DNA of 64,000 bases from Agapetus fuscipes (GCA_951799405.1 OX637353.1:13330001-13394000); one strand, 5' to 3'; numbered from the stretch's first letter, positions 20,430 through 30,920 are shown. Notes: a model not told the origin generated them from the sequence alone. Program-made: numbers and translations.

Positions 20430-20660
20430 TAATTGTTAATGTTAAAACATCTTTGCAACTTGAATTATAGATTTCATTATTCACTTTGCCAATGTCACCC
20501 CTGTTTCAGGGAAGGTCGGCAAGAGTTGCAGGGCTTATGTTCATTTGAGATTAGATTTTTATATTGTAGGTTCACATGCGGCATGTGTGAGCGTGAAATT
20601 ATGCGTGTCTGCTTGTGAGAATGCATTTAATATGAACACCTGAAATGATATATTTTGTTA
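20430..20660 (+). repeat. Family A repeat, 5' part replaced
   Basis: 20405-20470 is the 3' tail of one family A copy (AACATCTTTGCAACTTGAAT). 20474-20660 is a second copy lacking the first 50 bp. Confidence 0.65.
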
Positions 20661-21383
20661 TGTTAATAGTACTTAGTTATAAACAAAATGAGTAGGGTAG
20701 GTGTAAATAGACTCTAGCTGTAGGATAAATTATTACTATGTACATAGAGTAAGCAAATATGATATAAGTAGTATAAGTATTGGAAGCTTGTAGAATATGA
20801 TAGATGTTTCCAGACGAATATATGCCCAGAATGTTCTGATTGTAGTAACTATATAAGAAGTTCAGTCTCGAAATACTCTTGGCCATACAATATCTTTGCA
20901 ACTTATATTTAGATTTAGATTAGATTTATCATCTTCTACAACCATCGCTTCCAAAATCATTTCAGAGGTCTGTTTACGAAGACACCACATTGGGAACGTC
21001 TGGTCTAAAGTACCCTTCACAAAAAGGAAAAAAAAAATGAACCCCCCCCTCTAATCGCATTAGGTGTTGCCATAGATCCGAGTATACAGAATTTTATTTT
21101 TCTTGGAGTAATAAGAAAACTTTTCCGCACCCTAAGTCACTTTGGAGGAGGCTGTACAAAATGTGTACGTCATGAAAAAGTTAGAGTACATTATTTAAAG
21201 TTTATTTTTTTTGTGTTGGTACATACACTCTTTGTTTTCTACCCCTGTCATCCCTTTGATAGAGAAATTGAATTTTGAAGAGAGATGAGATGAAATACTA
21301 AAAAAAAAACAAAAAACGAAAGCTGTATAAAATTTAATCTAAATTGCGAACATGCATCGACATTTAAGATTCATATTAAATAT
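20661..21383. other. Unassigned A+T-rich stretch
   Basis: No gene or repeat is recognised, apart from a CAATATCTTTGCAACTTATA family A-like end at 20887-20906. Confidence 0.4.
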
Positions 21384-21625
21384 TCTTTGACTTATAAATT
21401 GGTATGAAGCTGACACATACTTTAAAAAAATGGTCCACTTTGCCAATGTCTCCCCTGTTTCAAGGAAGGTCGGCAAGAGTTAGAGCTATGCTTAAGTTCA
21501 TTTGTGATTGGGTTTTTATATTGCAAGTCCACATGCGGTAGGTTTAAGTGCGAATTTATTAACGTGTCTACTTGTGAGAACGCATTTAATGTGAATCTCA
21601 AATGTTATGCATCTTTGCTACTTAG
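21384..21625 (+). repeat. Family A repeat
   Basis: From TCTTTGACTTATAAATTGGT to GCATCTTTGCTACTTAGATT. A further inverted scrap (GCATTCTCACAAGCAGACAC) follows at 21643-21663. Confidence 0.75.
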
Positions 21626-21659
21626 ATTAAAGATATAACATGCATTCTCACAAGCAGAC

Positions 21660-21895
21660 ACGTCGTCCCACCAGTGCTTGTTTGGCCTATTTACCATTTG
21701 ATTCAAAGATAACCGTTCAATGAAATTGTCTTAAGAATCACATTCTACACAATCTGAGCTAAGATACAAACGTAAAACACAATTGTATGAGAGTTGTTTT
21801 AAATATTTTTTAATTCAATTTTCAGTTGCTATAAGACACATTGGACCAGTACACATTCAAATATTTCTCATGTGAAATTACCTCTAATAGGAGAC
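21660..21895 (-). mobile_element. Diverged family I MITE
   Basis: The internal words CTACACAATCTGAGCTAAGA and GACACATTGGACCAGTACAC are shared with family I. The outer inverted ends (GTGCTTGTTTGGCCTATTTA on one side) belong to a different subgroup, and the other end has decayed. Confidence 0.6.
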
Positions 21896-22066
21896 AATAA
21901 TATTTATTATAATTTAATAAGATAAACAATCACTAAGTTCAACGACGCGACGATACCATGTTGAAAGCACCGGTTCTCATCAGATTACCGAAGATAAGCA
22001 ACATTGGGCGCGGATGCTTCTTAGATGGGTGGCCGCTAGGTACACTGCGTGTTGTTGGCATTTCTT

Positions 22067-22370
22067 GGACGGTTCGTAGTCCAGTGGCAATACTTCGGAC
22101 ACGTAAATGAAAGGTTGTGGATTCGAATTCCGGCGGAGCACAAAATATACCATTTATATTTCCAAATGTGCTCTTCGCTGGGTTGAAAAATTCATAAACC
22201 TTTACCAAAGACCGGTCACTAAAAGGTCCATCCAACCTTACAACAACAGGGTCTTGCTTGAGAATTGGCGCTTTCTTCATCGACGACTAAGTTTGCAGAT
22301 GACTCTTGAGGTGTGATTTACACAAAAACAGCGCTCACCAAATAAATCATCCTAATATTATTGTTATAAG
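22067..22370 (+). mobile_element. SINE B copy
   Basis: Head GGTTCGTAGTCCAGTGGCAA with B box GGATTCGAATTCCGG. The body is complete and ends CCTAATATTATTGTTATAAG. Confidence 0.85.
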
Positions 22371-22761
22371 GAGACGTATTGTCTGATGTTTCATTTTAAA
22401 AATCACATTGCAAAAGCTTTCAAATCTTGAGAGTCAAACACACGTTTTTTATTTATTGTGAAGGCTGTCTTTGAATTAGAGCGAAGTGTGTCAGAGAGCT
22501 TTCGCAAAAGGCTCCCAATAAACGTGCGAGTAGTAAAGAGGCCCATCAAAATGAAACTCAAAAAACAAAGAAAGTGTTTTTCTTTTACCCACTACTCGGA
22601 AAAACACCTGAAGCCAGCCGGGTATCAAAGCTCCCACACAAGCCTCGTAAGATTGCAAAATATTATCAATGATTTTTTAGATTTGAAAGTGAAAGTTGAA
22701 AATTGTTAGGTTAGGTTGGAATTACGGTCGTTTGACTTCTGAATAATTTAAGAATAATTAA
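22371..22761. other. Unassigned sequence upstream of LINE-A
   Basis: 22458-22709 is open for 83 codons but matches nothing known to me. GTTAGGTTAGGTTGG at 22706-22720 is too short to count as telomeric TTAGG repeat. Confidence 0.35.
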
Positions 22762-22821
22762 AGTAATTTCCTTGAAGAAGTCTGTGCTAAAAAAGTATGT
22801 GGGGTAACGAAAGGTGGAAGA

Positions 22822-24099
22822 TTGAAAGGAGATGCCTGGTGGAATGATAGAGTGAAAGAAGCTGTGAAAGTTAAGAAAAAGTGTTATGAAAATTGGCTGA
22901 ATGATAGAAATGATAGAAAGCTAGAAGACGAATATAAGATAGCTAAGAGAATGGCGAAGACTATAATTTATGAAAGCAAGATGAATGAACAAAGAAAGAT
23001 TGATGAAAGGATTAACAGAAGTTACACCGACAGTAAGAAGGAATTTTGGAGGTGGATCAATGCGGATAGAAATAAATCTTCTGCATTGACCACTCCGGGA
23101 GTCAAAAGTGCTGCCGGCGAGATGATATGGGAGAATGAAGAAGTATGCAAGAGATGGAAGAACTATTTTCAAGAAATTTTTGGTCAGGGTGAAAGAAGAA
23201 TTTATGAACAGATAGATGAAGAAAATGAATTGAATATTTTGAAAGAAGAAATGAAAGTGTCTATTTCACGTCTGAAGAATGGGAAGTCTGCTGGGTTTGA
23301 TGGTATAAATGGTGAAATGTTGAAAGCAGGAGGTGAATGCTTGATAGATTGGATGTACGAATTATGTAAGCTTTGTGTGAATGCAGGAGTAGTACCGATG
23401 GATTGGAGGAAGGCAGTCATTGTTCCCATTTACAAAGGTAAAGGGGACAAAAAAGACTGTCAGAACTTCAGACCAATCAGTCTACTCAGTATACCAGGAA
23501 AAGTCTTCTGTAAGGTGATTATAAAAAAAGTGATTCTGACTACTAGTGAAAGGATTTCCGATGTACAGTCCGGCTTTATGGCCGGTAGAGGCTGTGTTGA
23601 TCAGATTTTTACTCTACGACAACTTGTTGAAAAACAATTGTCGGTGAGGCGGAAGCTGTTCACGGCCTTTGTAGATCTGGAAAAGGCTTTTGACTCAGTA
23701 GACAGAGGTATGTTATGGGATGTTTTGAAAGCATACGGAGTGAATGGGGCTCTCCTAGGTGCGGTGCATGCAAACTATGAAAATAGTAAGGCATGTGTTC
23801 GTATTGATGGTGAGTATAGTGAATGGTTTGAAGTTTATAAGGGTGTGAAGCAAGGATGTGTGATGAGTCCTTGGCTATTTAACATAGTCATGGACAAGTG
23901 TGTCAGAGATGCTAGACTTAATGATTGTGGATTGATGATAGGAGAGAGCAAAGTGAGTGTTCTACTGTATGCAGATGATGCAGTTCTTGTATCTGATTCT
24001 GCAGTAGAATTGCAAACAATGCTCTCTAGATTGAATGAAGCTTTGTTAGGTAACCATTTGAAGTTGAATGCAAGTAAGACGAAAGTATTGATTTTTTAA
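22822..24099 (+). CDS. LINE-A reverse transcriptase, first open part
   Basis: About 425 codons from a TTG at 22822; the open frame actually extends back to 22762, so no natural start is present. Motifs: WWNDRVKEAVKVKKKCYENW near the N-terminus, NGKSAGFDGINGEM (about 154-167), KKDCQNFRPISLLS (about 212-225), GFMAGRGCVDQIFTLRQ (about 251-267), AFVDLEKAFDSVDR (about 284-297), KQGCVMSPWLFN (about 344-355) and catalytic YADD (about 387-390). It ends at TAA where the related copy at 46821 reads straight through FERNEEN, so the stop is a mutation. Confidence 0.82.
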   Translation: MKGDAWWNDRVKEAVKVKKKCYENWLNDRNDRKLEDEYKIAKRMAKTIIYESKMNEQRKIDERINRSYTDSKKEFWRWINADRNKSSALTTPGVKSAAGEMIWENEEVCKRWKNYFQEIFGQGERRIYEQIDEENELNILKEEMKVSISRLKNGKSAGFDGINGEMLKAGGECLIDWMYELCKLCVNAGVVPMDWRKAVIVPIYKGKGDKKDCQNFRPISLLSIPGKVFCKVIIKKVILTTSERISDVQSGFMAGRGCVDQIFTLRQLVEKQLSVRRKLFTAFVDLEKAFDSVDRGMLWDVLKAYGVNGALLGAVHANYENSKACVRIDGEYSEWFEVYKGVKQGCVMSPWLFNIVMDKCVRDARLNDCGLMIGESKVSVLLYADDAVLVSDSAVELQTMLSRLNEALLGNHLKLNASKTKVLIF

Positions 24100-24114
24100 A
24101 GAGATGATGAAAAT

Positions 24115-24783
24115 ATGAATTATGAATTTAAAATTAATGGAATGAATGTTGATATCGTAAATGAGTTTGTATACCTGGGAAGTAAGTTTGAAAAAGATGG
24201 AAGAATGATCGGTGAATTTGAAAGAAGAATAATGAAAGGCAGGTGCGTACTGGGTGCTACCGCTAGCATCGCCAAGAACCAGAACCTTTCAAAAAATGTT
24301 CGACTGGCGGTGCACGGTGGTATACTAGTGCCCACTCTGATATATGGAAGTGAAGCCTGGACGGTGAGTGAAAGTGAGATTAGTAAAGTCCATACAGTAG
24401 AAATGGACTACTTGAGAAGTATGATTGGGAAAAGACGGAGTGATAGGGTAAGGAATGATTTTGTTAGAGAGGAATGTGGTGTAAGAGAAAGTGTGAAAGT
24501 AAAGATTAAAAGAAGTATGCTTAGATGGTTTGGACATTTGGAGAGAATGAATGAGGAAAGACTGACGAAGAAAGTATATGCTGCGAGAATTGATGGATGT
24601 CGTGGAAGAGGAAGACCGAGAAAGGTATGGATGGACCAAATTTTCGAAATAGCGAATGAATGGGATATCCAGAGTCATAATAAAAGGAGAGCTTGTATGA
24701 AAAAGGTTATGGCTCTGGATGAAATGAAAGAAGTATGCAAGGATCGAAAGAAATGGCGGGTGATCTGTAATGCTGGCGGTTAA
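24115..24783 (+). CDS. LINE-A C-terminal domain, second open part
   Basis: Same frame after the nonsense codon, 222 codons. It contains VYLGSKFEKDGRM, RLAVHGGILVPTLIYGSEAW, RWFGHLERMNEERLTKK, GRGRPRKVW and the end KKWRVICNAGG. These match the LINE-B tail in order, so the two LINEs are sister families differing mainly in the last residues and the 3' UTR. Confidence 0.78.
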   Translation: MNYEFKINGMNVDIVNEFVYLGSKFEKDGRMIGEFERRIMKGRCVLGATASIAKNQNLSKNVRLAVHGGILVPTLIYGSEAWTVSESEISKVHTVEMDYLRSMIGKRRSDRVRNDFVREECGVRESVKVKIKRSMLRWFGHLERMNEERLTKKVYAARIDGCRGRGRPRKVWMDQIFEIANEWDIQSHNKRRACMKKVMALDEMKEVCKDRKKWRVICNAGG

Positions 24784-24818
24784 AGCTAAGGCTTTTAAAT
24801 TTAAAAAATATGTGTTGT

Positions 24819-24820
<2 letters not shown>

Positions 24821-24863
<43 letters not shown>
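24821..24863 (+). repeat. 43-base poly-T run
   Basis: Lies in the LINE-A 3' UTR, where another copy has only nine T (60151-60159). It is probably an expanded tract, or one of uncertain length in the assembly. Confidence 0.9.
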
Positions 24864-24868
<5 letters not shown>

Positions 24869-25186
24869 TTTACTGTTTAATTGCTTAGAATTTATTTGTT
24901 TTATATATTTGATTGTATTAATTGCTTGTACTCCTTGACTGATAGGTTGGTATGCGGCTGACCACCCATACTGTAAAAAATGGTTCACTTTGCCAATGTC
25001 ACACCTGCTTCAGGGAAGGTCGGCAAGAGTTGCAGGGCTTATGTTCATTTGAGATTGGGGTTTTTATATTGTAGGTCCACATGCAGCATGTGTAAGCGCG
25101 AAATTATGCATGTCTGCTTGTGGGAATGCATTTAATATGAATCTCAAATGATACATATCTTTGCAGCTTAGATTTAGATTTAGATT

Positions 25187-25312
25187 TTTTTAGTCAGTCA
25201 CAAGTTCACTGACGAAACGTAGCAGCCTTTTAAGAAGAAAAAAACAGCCTTCTGGGAAGAAATACTGGACCATAGTCTACAAGGCCGGAAAAATGGATGC
25301 TGCATCCTTATT
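25187..25312 (+). mobile_element. Single arm of the Penelope-type palindrome
   Basis: Matches 8252-8370: GTCAGTCACAAGTTCACTGA, CGAAACGTAGCAGCC and GGAAAAATGGATGCTGCATC. It starts inside stem II, so the TTGAAGA side of the hammerhead-like core is lost. It lies exactly between a plus-strand and a minus-strand family A unit. Confidence 0.65.
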
Positions 25313-25319
25313 TATCAAT

Positions 25320-25595
25320 AATCAATCTAATCTAATCTAATCTAATCTAAGCTGCAAAGATATATATCATTTAAGATTTATATTAAATGCATTCCCACAA
25401 GCAGATATGTATAATTTCGCGCTAACACATGCCGCATGTGGACCTACAATATAAAAACCCAATCTCAAATGAACATAAGCCTTGCAACTCTTGCCGTCCT
25501 TCCCTGAAACAGGGGTGACATTGGTAAAGTGAACCATTTTTTTACAGTATGGGTGGTCAGCCGCATAACAACCTATAAGTCAAGGAACATAAGTC
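25320..25595 (-). repeat. Family A repeat
   Basis: Inverted tail CAATCTAATCTAATCTAATC, then a complete unit ending CCTATAAGTCAAGGAACATA. It belongs to the same subgroup as 48000 and 50404 (GCATAACAACC or GCGGCTGACC wording). Confidence 0.85.
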
Positions 25596-25736
25596 AAGGA
25601 ATCAAAGTTCTCTTATAACGGTTCGTGTAATATCCGATCAAAAAATAATTTAAACGTGTAGTTATAATTATTGTAAATATGAAAATTGAAAGTTGAATTA
25701 TTTGTATATTTATAAAATACAATTTGTTGTGTATAT

Positions 25737-25980
25737 TCCTTGACTTATAGGTTGGTACGCAGCTGACCACCCATGCTGTATAAAATGGTTCACTTTTCTA
25801 ATGTCCCCCTGTTTCATGGAACGTTGGCAGGAGTTGCAGGGTCCATTTTTTATTTGGTTTTTATGTTGTAGGTTCACATGCGACATGTGCAAGCGCGAAT
25901 TTGTACGTGTCTGCTTGTGAGAATGCATTTAATGTGAATCTCCAATGTTACATATATATCTTTGCAACTCAGATTTTATT
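25737..25980 (+). repeat. Family A repeat
   Basis: From TTCCTTGACTTATAGGTTGG to ATCTTTGCAACTCAGATTTT. Short deletions are present around the hairpin. Confidence 0.8.
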
Positions 25981-26063
25981 ATATTTTTTATGGTTTGTGT
26001 ATTAACACTGTGAAAATTCATGTTTTTTTATTGTTATTTAAGATTATATTAGATTCGATAAGA

Positions 26064-26222
26064 AAGACCGGTCACTAAAGTACATCAAGCCTTACAGCAA
26101 CTACGTATTGCTGGTGGGAGTACTGCCGCTTTCTATAGCAACGACCAATCTCGCAGAGGACTCTTGATTTGTGGTTCACATTAAAACAGCGCTCACCAAA
26201 TAAATCATTCTATAATATTGTT
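26064..26222 (+). mobile_element. SINE B body fragment
   Basis: Begins at AGACCGGTCACTAAAGT, inside the body, and ends CACCAAATAAATCATTCTAT. The tRNA-like head is missing. From 26223 to 26543 nothing is recognised. Confidence 0.75.
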
Positions 26223-26543
26223 ATTTTATTGAAAAAATGTATCTCAACTCATATGGGAATTGTCTTTCCAAAGCCACCCCATCAGACAATTTGACCCGTT
26301 GGTGGAAGGGGGAGTATCATTTCTTGGGAATGGAGCTTATTCCCCTCCACTCCAATGTGGAATAGGAAATATTGAATGCGATGGAATAAGATGAGCATTT
26401 GGCACGATAAATTCAGATGGGCCATCAAACGATAGCATTCCTTATCCGAATCGAAAGTATCGCAGTTAAAAAAAAACGGGTGAAATATGTATGGTAATAC
26501 CAACGCATGAACAATGTGAAAGGAAAATTGAAAAAAAAATCCT

Positions 26544-26790
26544 CATTCCTTGACGTGTAGGTTAGTATGAGGCTTACCACCCATACTGTAAAAAATGGCT
26601 AATTTTGCCAATGTCACCCCTGTGTCAGGGAAGTTTGGCAAAAGTAGCTGAGTTTATGTTCATTTGAGAGTTGGTTTATTTGTAAGTACACATTCAGCAT
26701 TTGTAAGCGCGAACTACACGTGTTTGTTTGTGGGCATGCATCTGAGAACTTTAAATGAGTAAATCCTTGCAACTTAGATTATAGATATAC
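26544..26790 (+). repeat. Family A repeat
   Basis: From ATTCCTTGACGTGTAGGTTA to AATCCTTGCAACTTAGATTA. Subgroup with GGGCATGCATCTGAGAAC. Confidence 0.8.
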
Positions 26791-26839
26791 TTTGAAGTTC
26801 ATATTTGTAAGAAATCTTCTGAAAAATTGTACGAATTGG

Positions 26840-27015
26840 TCCACTTTTTCAATGTCACCCTTCTTTCAAAAAAGCTCGGCAAAAGTTGCAGGCTTTTATG
26901 TCCATTTGAGATTTGCGTTTTTATTTTGTATGTAGGTATGTAGGTCTGTGTGTGGGCGTGCATTTTCTATGAATCATAAATCTTAATAAACCTTCGCAGC
27001 TCCGATTATAAATTA
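26840..27015 (+). repeat. Family A repeat, diverged
   Basis: Starts at GGTCCACTTTTTCAATGTCA. The hairpin is degraded to CCCTTCTTTCAAAAAAG, so the CAGGG side is lost. It ends CCTTCGCAGCTCCGATTATA. Confidence 0.6.
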
Positions 27016-27039
27016 AAGGTTCACAGAAATGGGCCCTTG

Positions 27040-27305
27040 TTCGTGTGCAAATCTATAATCTAAGCTGCAAAGATATGGTAACATTTCAGGCTCATATTAA
27101 ATGCATGTTCACAGATAGGCACATGAAGGCTCGCGCCTACACATTCTGCATGCGTGCATCCAAATCAACAAAACCTCACATGAACAACCCTGCTCACATA
27201 AACCTTGCAGCTCCTGCCGCTTTTTCCTGAAACCGGGGTGGCATTGGTAAAAATGAACCGATTTTTACATTACGGGGGGTCAGCCTCATACCAACCTATC
27301 AGTCA
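27040..27305 (-). repeat. Family A repeat
   Basis: From TAATCTAAGCTGCAAAGATA to TACCAACCTATCAGTCAAAG. The short open frame across it is translation of the repeat. From 27306 to 27734 nothing further is recognised. Confidence 0.75.
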
Positions 27306-27734
27306 AAGAGCCCATATTGTAAACCATATTGAGAATGAGTGGTCTAAGACACCTTTTAAAACAAAAATAGTGTACCTACCTAATTAATAATATTGCTTTG
27401 AAAAAATGAAGCCATAAATTGACAATGTATCTGTAAATTTCGTTTAAAATTTACGTGAATTTTTTGTTACATATTATTCATACTATCGGTTTCATCCTGT
27501 CGCTTTGCCGGTAAAATTGCCGGTAAAATATAATAAAAGTGAAACAATATAGTGCGCCCTGTCACATTTATGTAAATATCATACCGTAACGGTACCTATT
27601 GCCGCAAACAAGATGTCCCTAATAAAAGATAACAAGCTCCTTTATTGGCTATTGCGGGATAAACGTCTCTTAAGGGGACGGGGAAACCCCCGAGGAAGCG
27701 ATCCACCCTGCTGGGGTTCCATGGTAGAACGGCA

Positions 27735-28610
27735 GTGACAAAAAAACACATGACATAACGTCACATGACATTTTTCCTTGACTTATAGGTTGGTGTGATT
27801 CCGGGACTCATAGGTTGGTATGAGGCTGACCACGCATGCTGTAAAAAATGGTTCGCTTTGCCAATGTCACCCCTGTTTAAGGGAAGGTCGGCAAAATTTG
27901 CAGGGTTTATGTTCATTTGAGGTATGATTTGAATTTGTATGTATACATTCAGCAATTGTAAGCGCAAACTTACTACACGCGCCTGTTTGTAGGCATGCAT
28001 TTGATATGAGTTTTGAATGACAATATATTTTTGCTACTTAGATTATAGATTATTAGTATTGTATTATATACATAACATCACATCACAATGACAAAATATT
28101 ACATGACAAAACAACACATACATAAAATCAACCATACCACAAACGGTACATGAAATAACATCACATAACAAAACATCACATAATGCAAAACAGAAAATAC
28201 CGAAAATGGCAAAAACAAACATGAAAAAATGGAACACATGCATATATTTTGCATAGTATTAGGCTTGGTATGTATCAATTAACTAATGTTTGTGTTGTTT
28301 TGTCATGTGATGTTTCTTGATCATCTGACGTTAATGGTATATTCTGTTTTTGGTATGTAAGTTTATTTCATTTGATGTTTTGTTCTTTTGTTATTTTGTC
28401 ATTATGATGTAATGTGAAGTGATGTTCTGTCATGTCATGTTAGAAGAATGAAGAAATTGAATAAAGATTTTTAAAAAAAGTGAGTTCTTTTCATATGATG
28501 TTCTGTTCGTCATTGTGAAGTTTTGTCATGCGATTACTGTCATTGTCATGTAATGTGGACGTTATGTCATGTGTTGTTTTGTCACTGTGCTATTCTAACC
28601 TGTCCCCCCT
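27735..28610. repeat. Family F palindromic element, copy 3
   Basis: Starts near GGTAGAACGGCAGTGACAAA (27722-27741) and ends with the inverse GTCACTGTGCTATTCTAACC (28580-28599). The left arm consists of ACATGACAAAACAACACA-type units up to about 28230. The turn lies near 28230-28290, and the right arm of GTTTTGTCATGTGATG units follows. A family A copy (27773-28052) splits the left arm. A short unrelated insert is present at 28443-28495. Without the insert the arms are roughly 300 bp each. Confidence 0.7.
27773..28052 (+). repeat. Family A repeat nested in family F
   Basis: The first 25 bp occur twice in slightly different form (TTGACTTATAGGTTGGTGTG, then GACTCATAGGTTGGTATGAG), so the 5' end is partly duplicated. 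It ends TTTTTGCTACTTAGATTATA. Confidence 0.75.
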
Positions 28611-28982
28611 CCTGCAGGATATACGAGATCTCTATTGTAATAAGGAAAAGTGAGATATTGTTGAGAATTTTGGAAAAATATACCATGAATAAAACATTGT
28701 TGCTATGAAAGTGAATATATTTTTTCAATATTTGTTTCAATGTATATTTGTGCTTTTTTGTAGGTATTCATTTGAAAGAATTTAGGTTTAATTAAACAGA
28801 ACGTATATAATGATGATGATGATTTGTATAGCGCCGTTTTGTGACTACTGTCACTGCAAGGGCGCATTCAGGCTTGACGCGGCGGTGAAGAAATGGGTCT
28901 TCATTCCCTTCTTGAAGCAGACATCAGTACATCTATAATAATCTTAGTTGCACAAATATATTAAGATTAACCTAATCTTCAC
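28611..28982. other. Unassigned sequence
   Basis: 28808-28925 (GATGATGATGATTTGTATAG, then GCGCCGTTTTGTGACTACTG) is less A+T-rich and repeat-like, but no second copy is in the window. Confidence 0.35.
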
Positions 28983-29275
28983 ACGACCGGTCTGTAGTCT
29001 AGTGGATAAAGTCTTGAACGCATGATTGGAAAGTAGGGGGTTCGAATCCCGTGGAGCAAAATATTTAATTTTTCAAATATGGTCTTCACTGGGTTAAAAA
29101 TTTCATGAACCCTTACCAAAGACAAGTCACTATGGTTCAATCCTGCTTTACAGCAAACTGGGTCTGATTTGAAAATTGGCGCTTTCTACAGCGACAACAA
29201 AGCTCGCGGAGGTCTCTTGAGGTGGGAATCACACAAAACTGCGCTCACCTAATAAATCATCCTAATAATAATATC
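28983..29275 (+). mobile_element. SINE B copy, diverged
   Basis: Head ACCGGTCTGTAGTCTAGTGG with B box GGGGTTCGAATCCCGTGG. The A box carries a substitution (GATAAAG for GTAACGC). The body is complete to CACCTAATAAATCATCCTAA. Confidence 0.8.
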
Positions 29276-29478
29276 AATGCATGCCCACAAACAGATACAT
29301 GTAAGTTCATGCTTACTAATGCTGTAAGTGAATAACAAATTACAAACGAAACCTCTTATGAATAGGTACAAGCCCTGCAACACTTGCCGACCTTTCCTGA
29401 AAAAGGGTTTACATTGGTAAAGTGAAACATTTTTTACATTATGTTTGGTTAGTGTCATACCAACCAATAAGTCAAGAA
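29276..29478 (-). repeat. Family A repeat
   Basis: From GCATGCCCACAAACAGATAC to GTGTCATACCAACCAATAAG. The outer tail is missing where SINE B ends. Confidence 0.7.
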
Positions 29479-30346
29479 AAAGCAACAGCCAATAACAAAA
29501 TAACTATTGGTGTATCGATAGTAAGAAATACGTATCACACAAAAAGAAGCTCTACGACACAATATATTGCACGCTGCAAGGAGCTTCATGACATCTACAA
29601 AGAGCCCAATATGATCAGTTCTATCAAAAGAGTCAAGGAATAAAAAACGTTAAATTTTGAAATAAAAAAAAAGTTTTTTCATATCATATAAGACTTTCTT
29701 TAAAAGCTTTCCTAGTTTGGGCAAATCTTTCCCTAAAAATACATTTCAAAAACAATGTCAATTTCAAGTTCATTTCTCCACACCCAACAGACCTCGCCCA
29801 TCCAATTCGCATTAAAAACACATTTACTGTCCGTCTTTTTGCGTTTCTGTACCAACAGATACAATTCATTTCCACTCCCTTATCGTCAGTATGACAGACT
29901 GACGTTTATTAACCCTACGATGTTTGCGGGTGCGAAACTTGGACCGTCCAAAAATTAAAAAAAACACAGCCCAGAAGCATTTAAGATACACATGTATAGG
30001 AAGATGAAACAGCATACAGTCTACAGTGTAGTCATTTGGCTCTAGTGGTTAGCGTTTTATACTCATTATTGAAAGGCAGTGAGTTCCAAAACTTTACTAA
30101 AGCAATACTTACTGTGACGTTTCATGAATCTATGTGGCAGATTAAAAAATATGACCTAGCGAATAAAATATCAATTTGCATCATAAGCTAAAAGCGTTAA
30201 TGATTATTTATTATTATTAGATATTATTAAATATTATTAGACTTATGACCTGTTCTACAATTCGACAGCCTTAGTTGTACGTTTATTTTATTTTATTAGA
30301 ATGTTTAAAAATAAAAATAAAAAACACACACACTGCTTTATTTTCA
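29479..30346. other. Mostly unassigned, with one tRNA-like SINE head
   Basis: 30028-30092 (GGCTCTAGTGGTTAGCG, then GAAAGGCAGTGAGTTCC) is a decayed SINE B-type head. The open stretch at 29755-29958 is not recognised. Confidence 0.4.
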
Positions 30347-30409
30347 CAAACTGCACCCTTAGTACGAGTTGCAAAACTTGAGTAATGTAAAGTTTACGGC
30401 AATTATTAA

Positions 30410-30537
30410 AGAGTGATTTCCCCCAAAATCTGCCGTTTTTGTTTGTTTGAACTTGATTTTTTTCATCACTGTAACTCTTTTGCTAAGACCATAAAGTGTA
30501 AGAAACAAAAACGGCAGATTTTGGGAGAAATCACTCT
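30410..30537. mobile_element. Family K short element (TTAA target)
   Basis: 128 bp. TIR AGAGTGATTTCNCCCAAAAT continues into CTGCCGTTTTTG, mirrored at the right. It is flanked by TTAA at 30406-30409 and 30538-30541, the duplication used by piggyBac and Kolobok transposases. The interior matches part of the right arm of the long copy at 52535-53207, so it is a deletion derivative. Confidence 0.8.
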
Positions 30538-30666
30538 TTAATATTGTTACGATTTAGGGTTCAAAAGTCTTTCAATTAAAAATACTGGTCTTCTTATACA
30601 GTTGTTTATTTTACACTTTTAATAATTTATTTTCACAAAGATAGTCTCGACTATTCCATTACACTT

Positions 30667-30920
30667 CGCTCCCCCAGTTCTTGTTTATCGTATACGCCAA
30701 TCTTGTCAAATATGACTCTTTCATGCAGTTGTCTTATGAATCAAATTCTACACAATCTGAGCTAAGAAAAACCGTAAAGCTCGATAATGTGAGAGTTCTT
30801 TTAAATATTTTTTAAATAAATTTCTTGTTTCATAAGACGCATTGGTCCAGTACACATGCAAACATTGCTCATGTAAAATTTTCTCAATGGCGTATACGAT
30901 AAACAAGAACTAAGGCAGCG
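30667..30920. mobile_element. Family I MITE, copy 2
   Basis: 254 bp, opposite orientation to copy 1. The ends are CGCTCCCCCAGTTCTTG and CAAGAACTAAGGCAGCG, flanked by ACTT at 30663-30666 and 30921-30924. Confidence 0.88.

Larger units (their letters stand above)
22762..25187 (+). mobile_element. LINE-A non-LTR retrotransposon, longest copy
   Basis: The frame opens at 22762, runs through TKGGRLKGDAWWND (the usual linker between endonuclease and RT) and reaches 24783, broken once by TAA at 24097-24099. The RT core is complete. After the stop codon at 24781-24783 come a short UTR with a 43-base T run, then the family A unit (24931-25187) ending in TTAGATTTAGATTTAGAT. The 5' endonuclease is missing. 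With 46821-48242 and 60056-60395 it shows that family A is the LINE-A 3' end. Confidence 0.88.

Noticed and set aside
22706..22720. Insect telomere repeat TTAGG
   Set aside because: Only about two units (GTTAGGTTAGG). Chance is sufficient.
25325..25345. Telomere-like (TTAGAT)n or TCTAAT repeats
   Set aside because: They are always attached to the 3' end of family A/LINE-A, so they are LINE tails.
28080..28600. CRISPR-like array
   Set aside because: Units are degenerate, spacers are not defined, the two halves are inverted, and all other content is eukaryotic.
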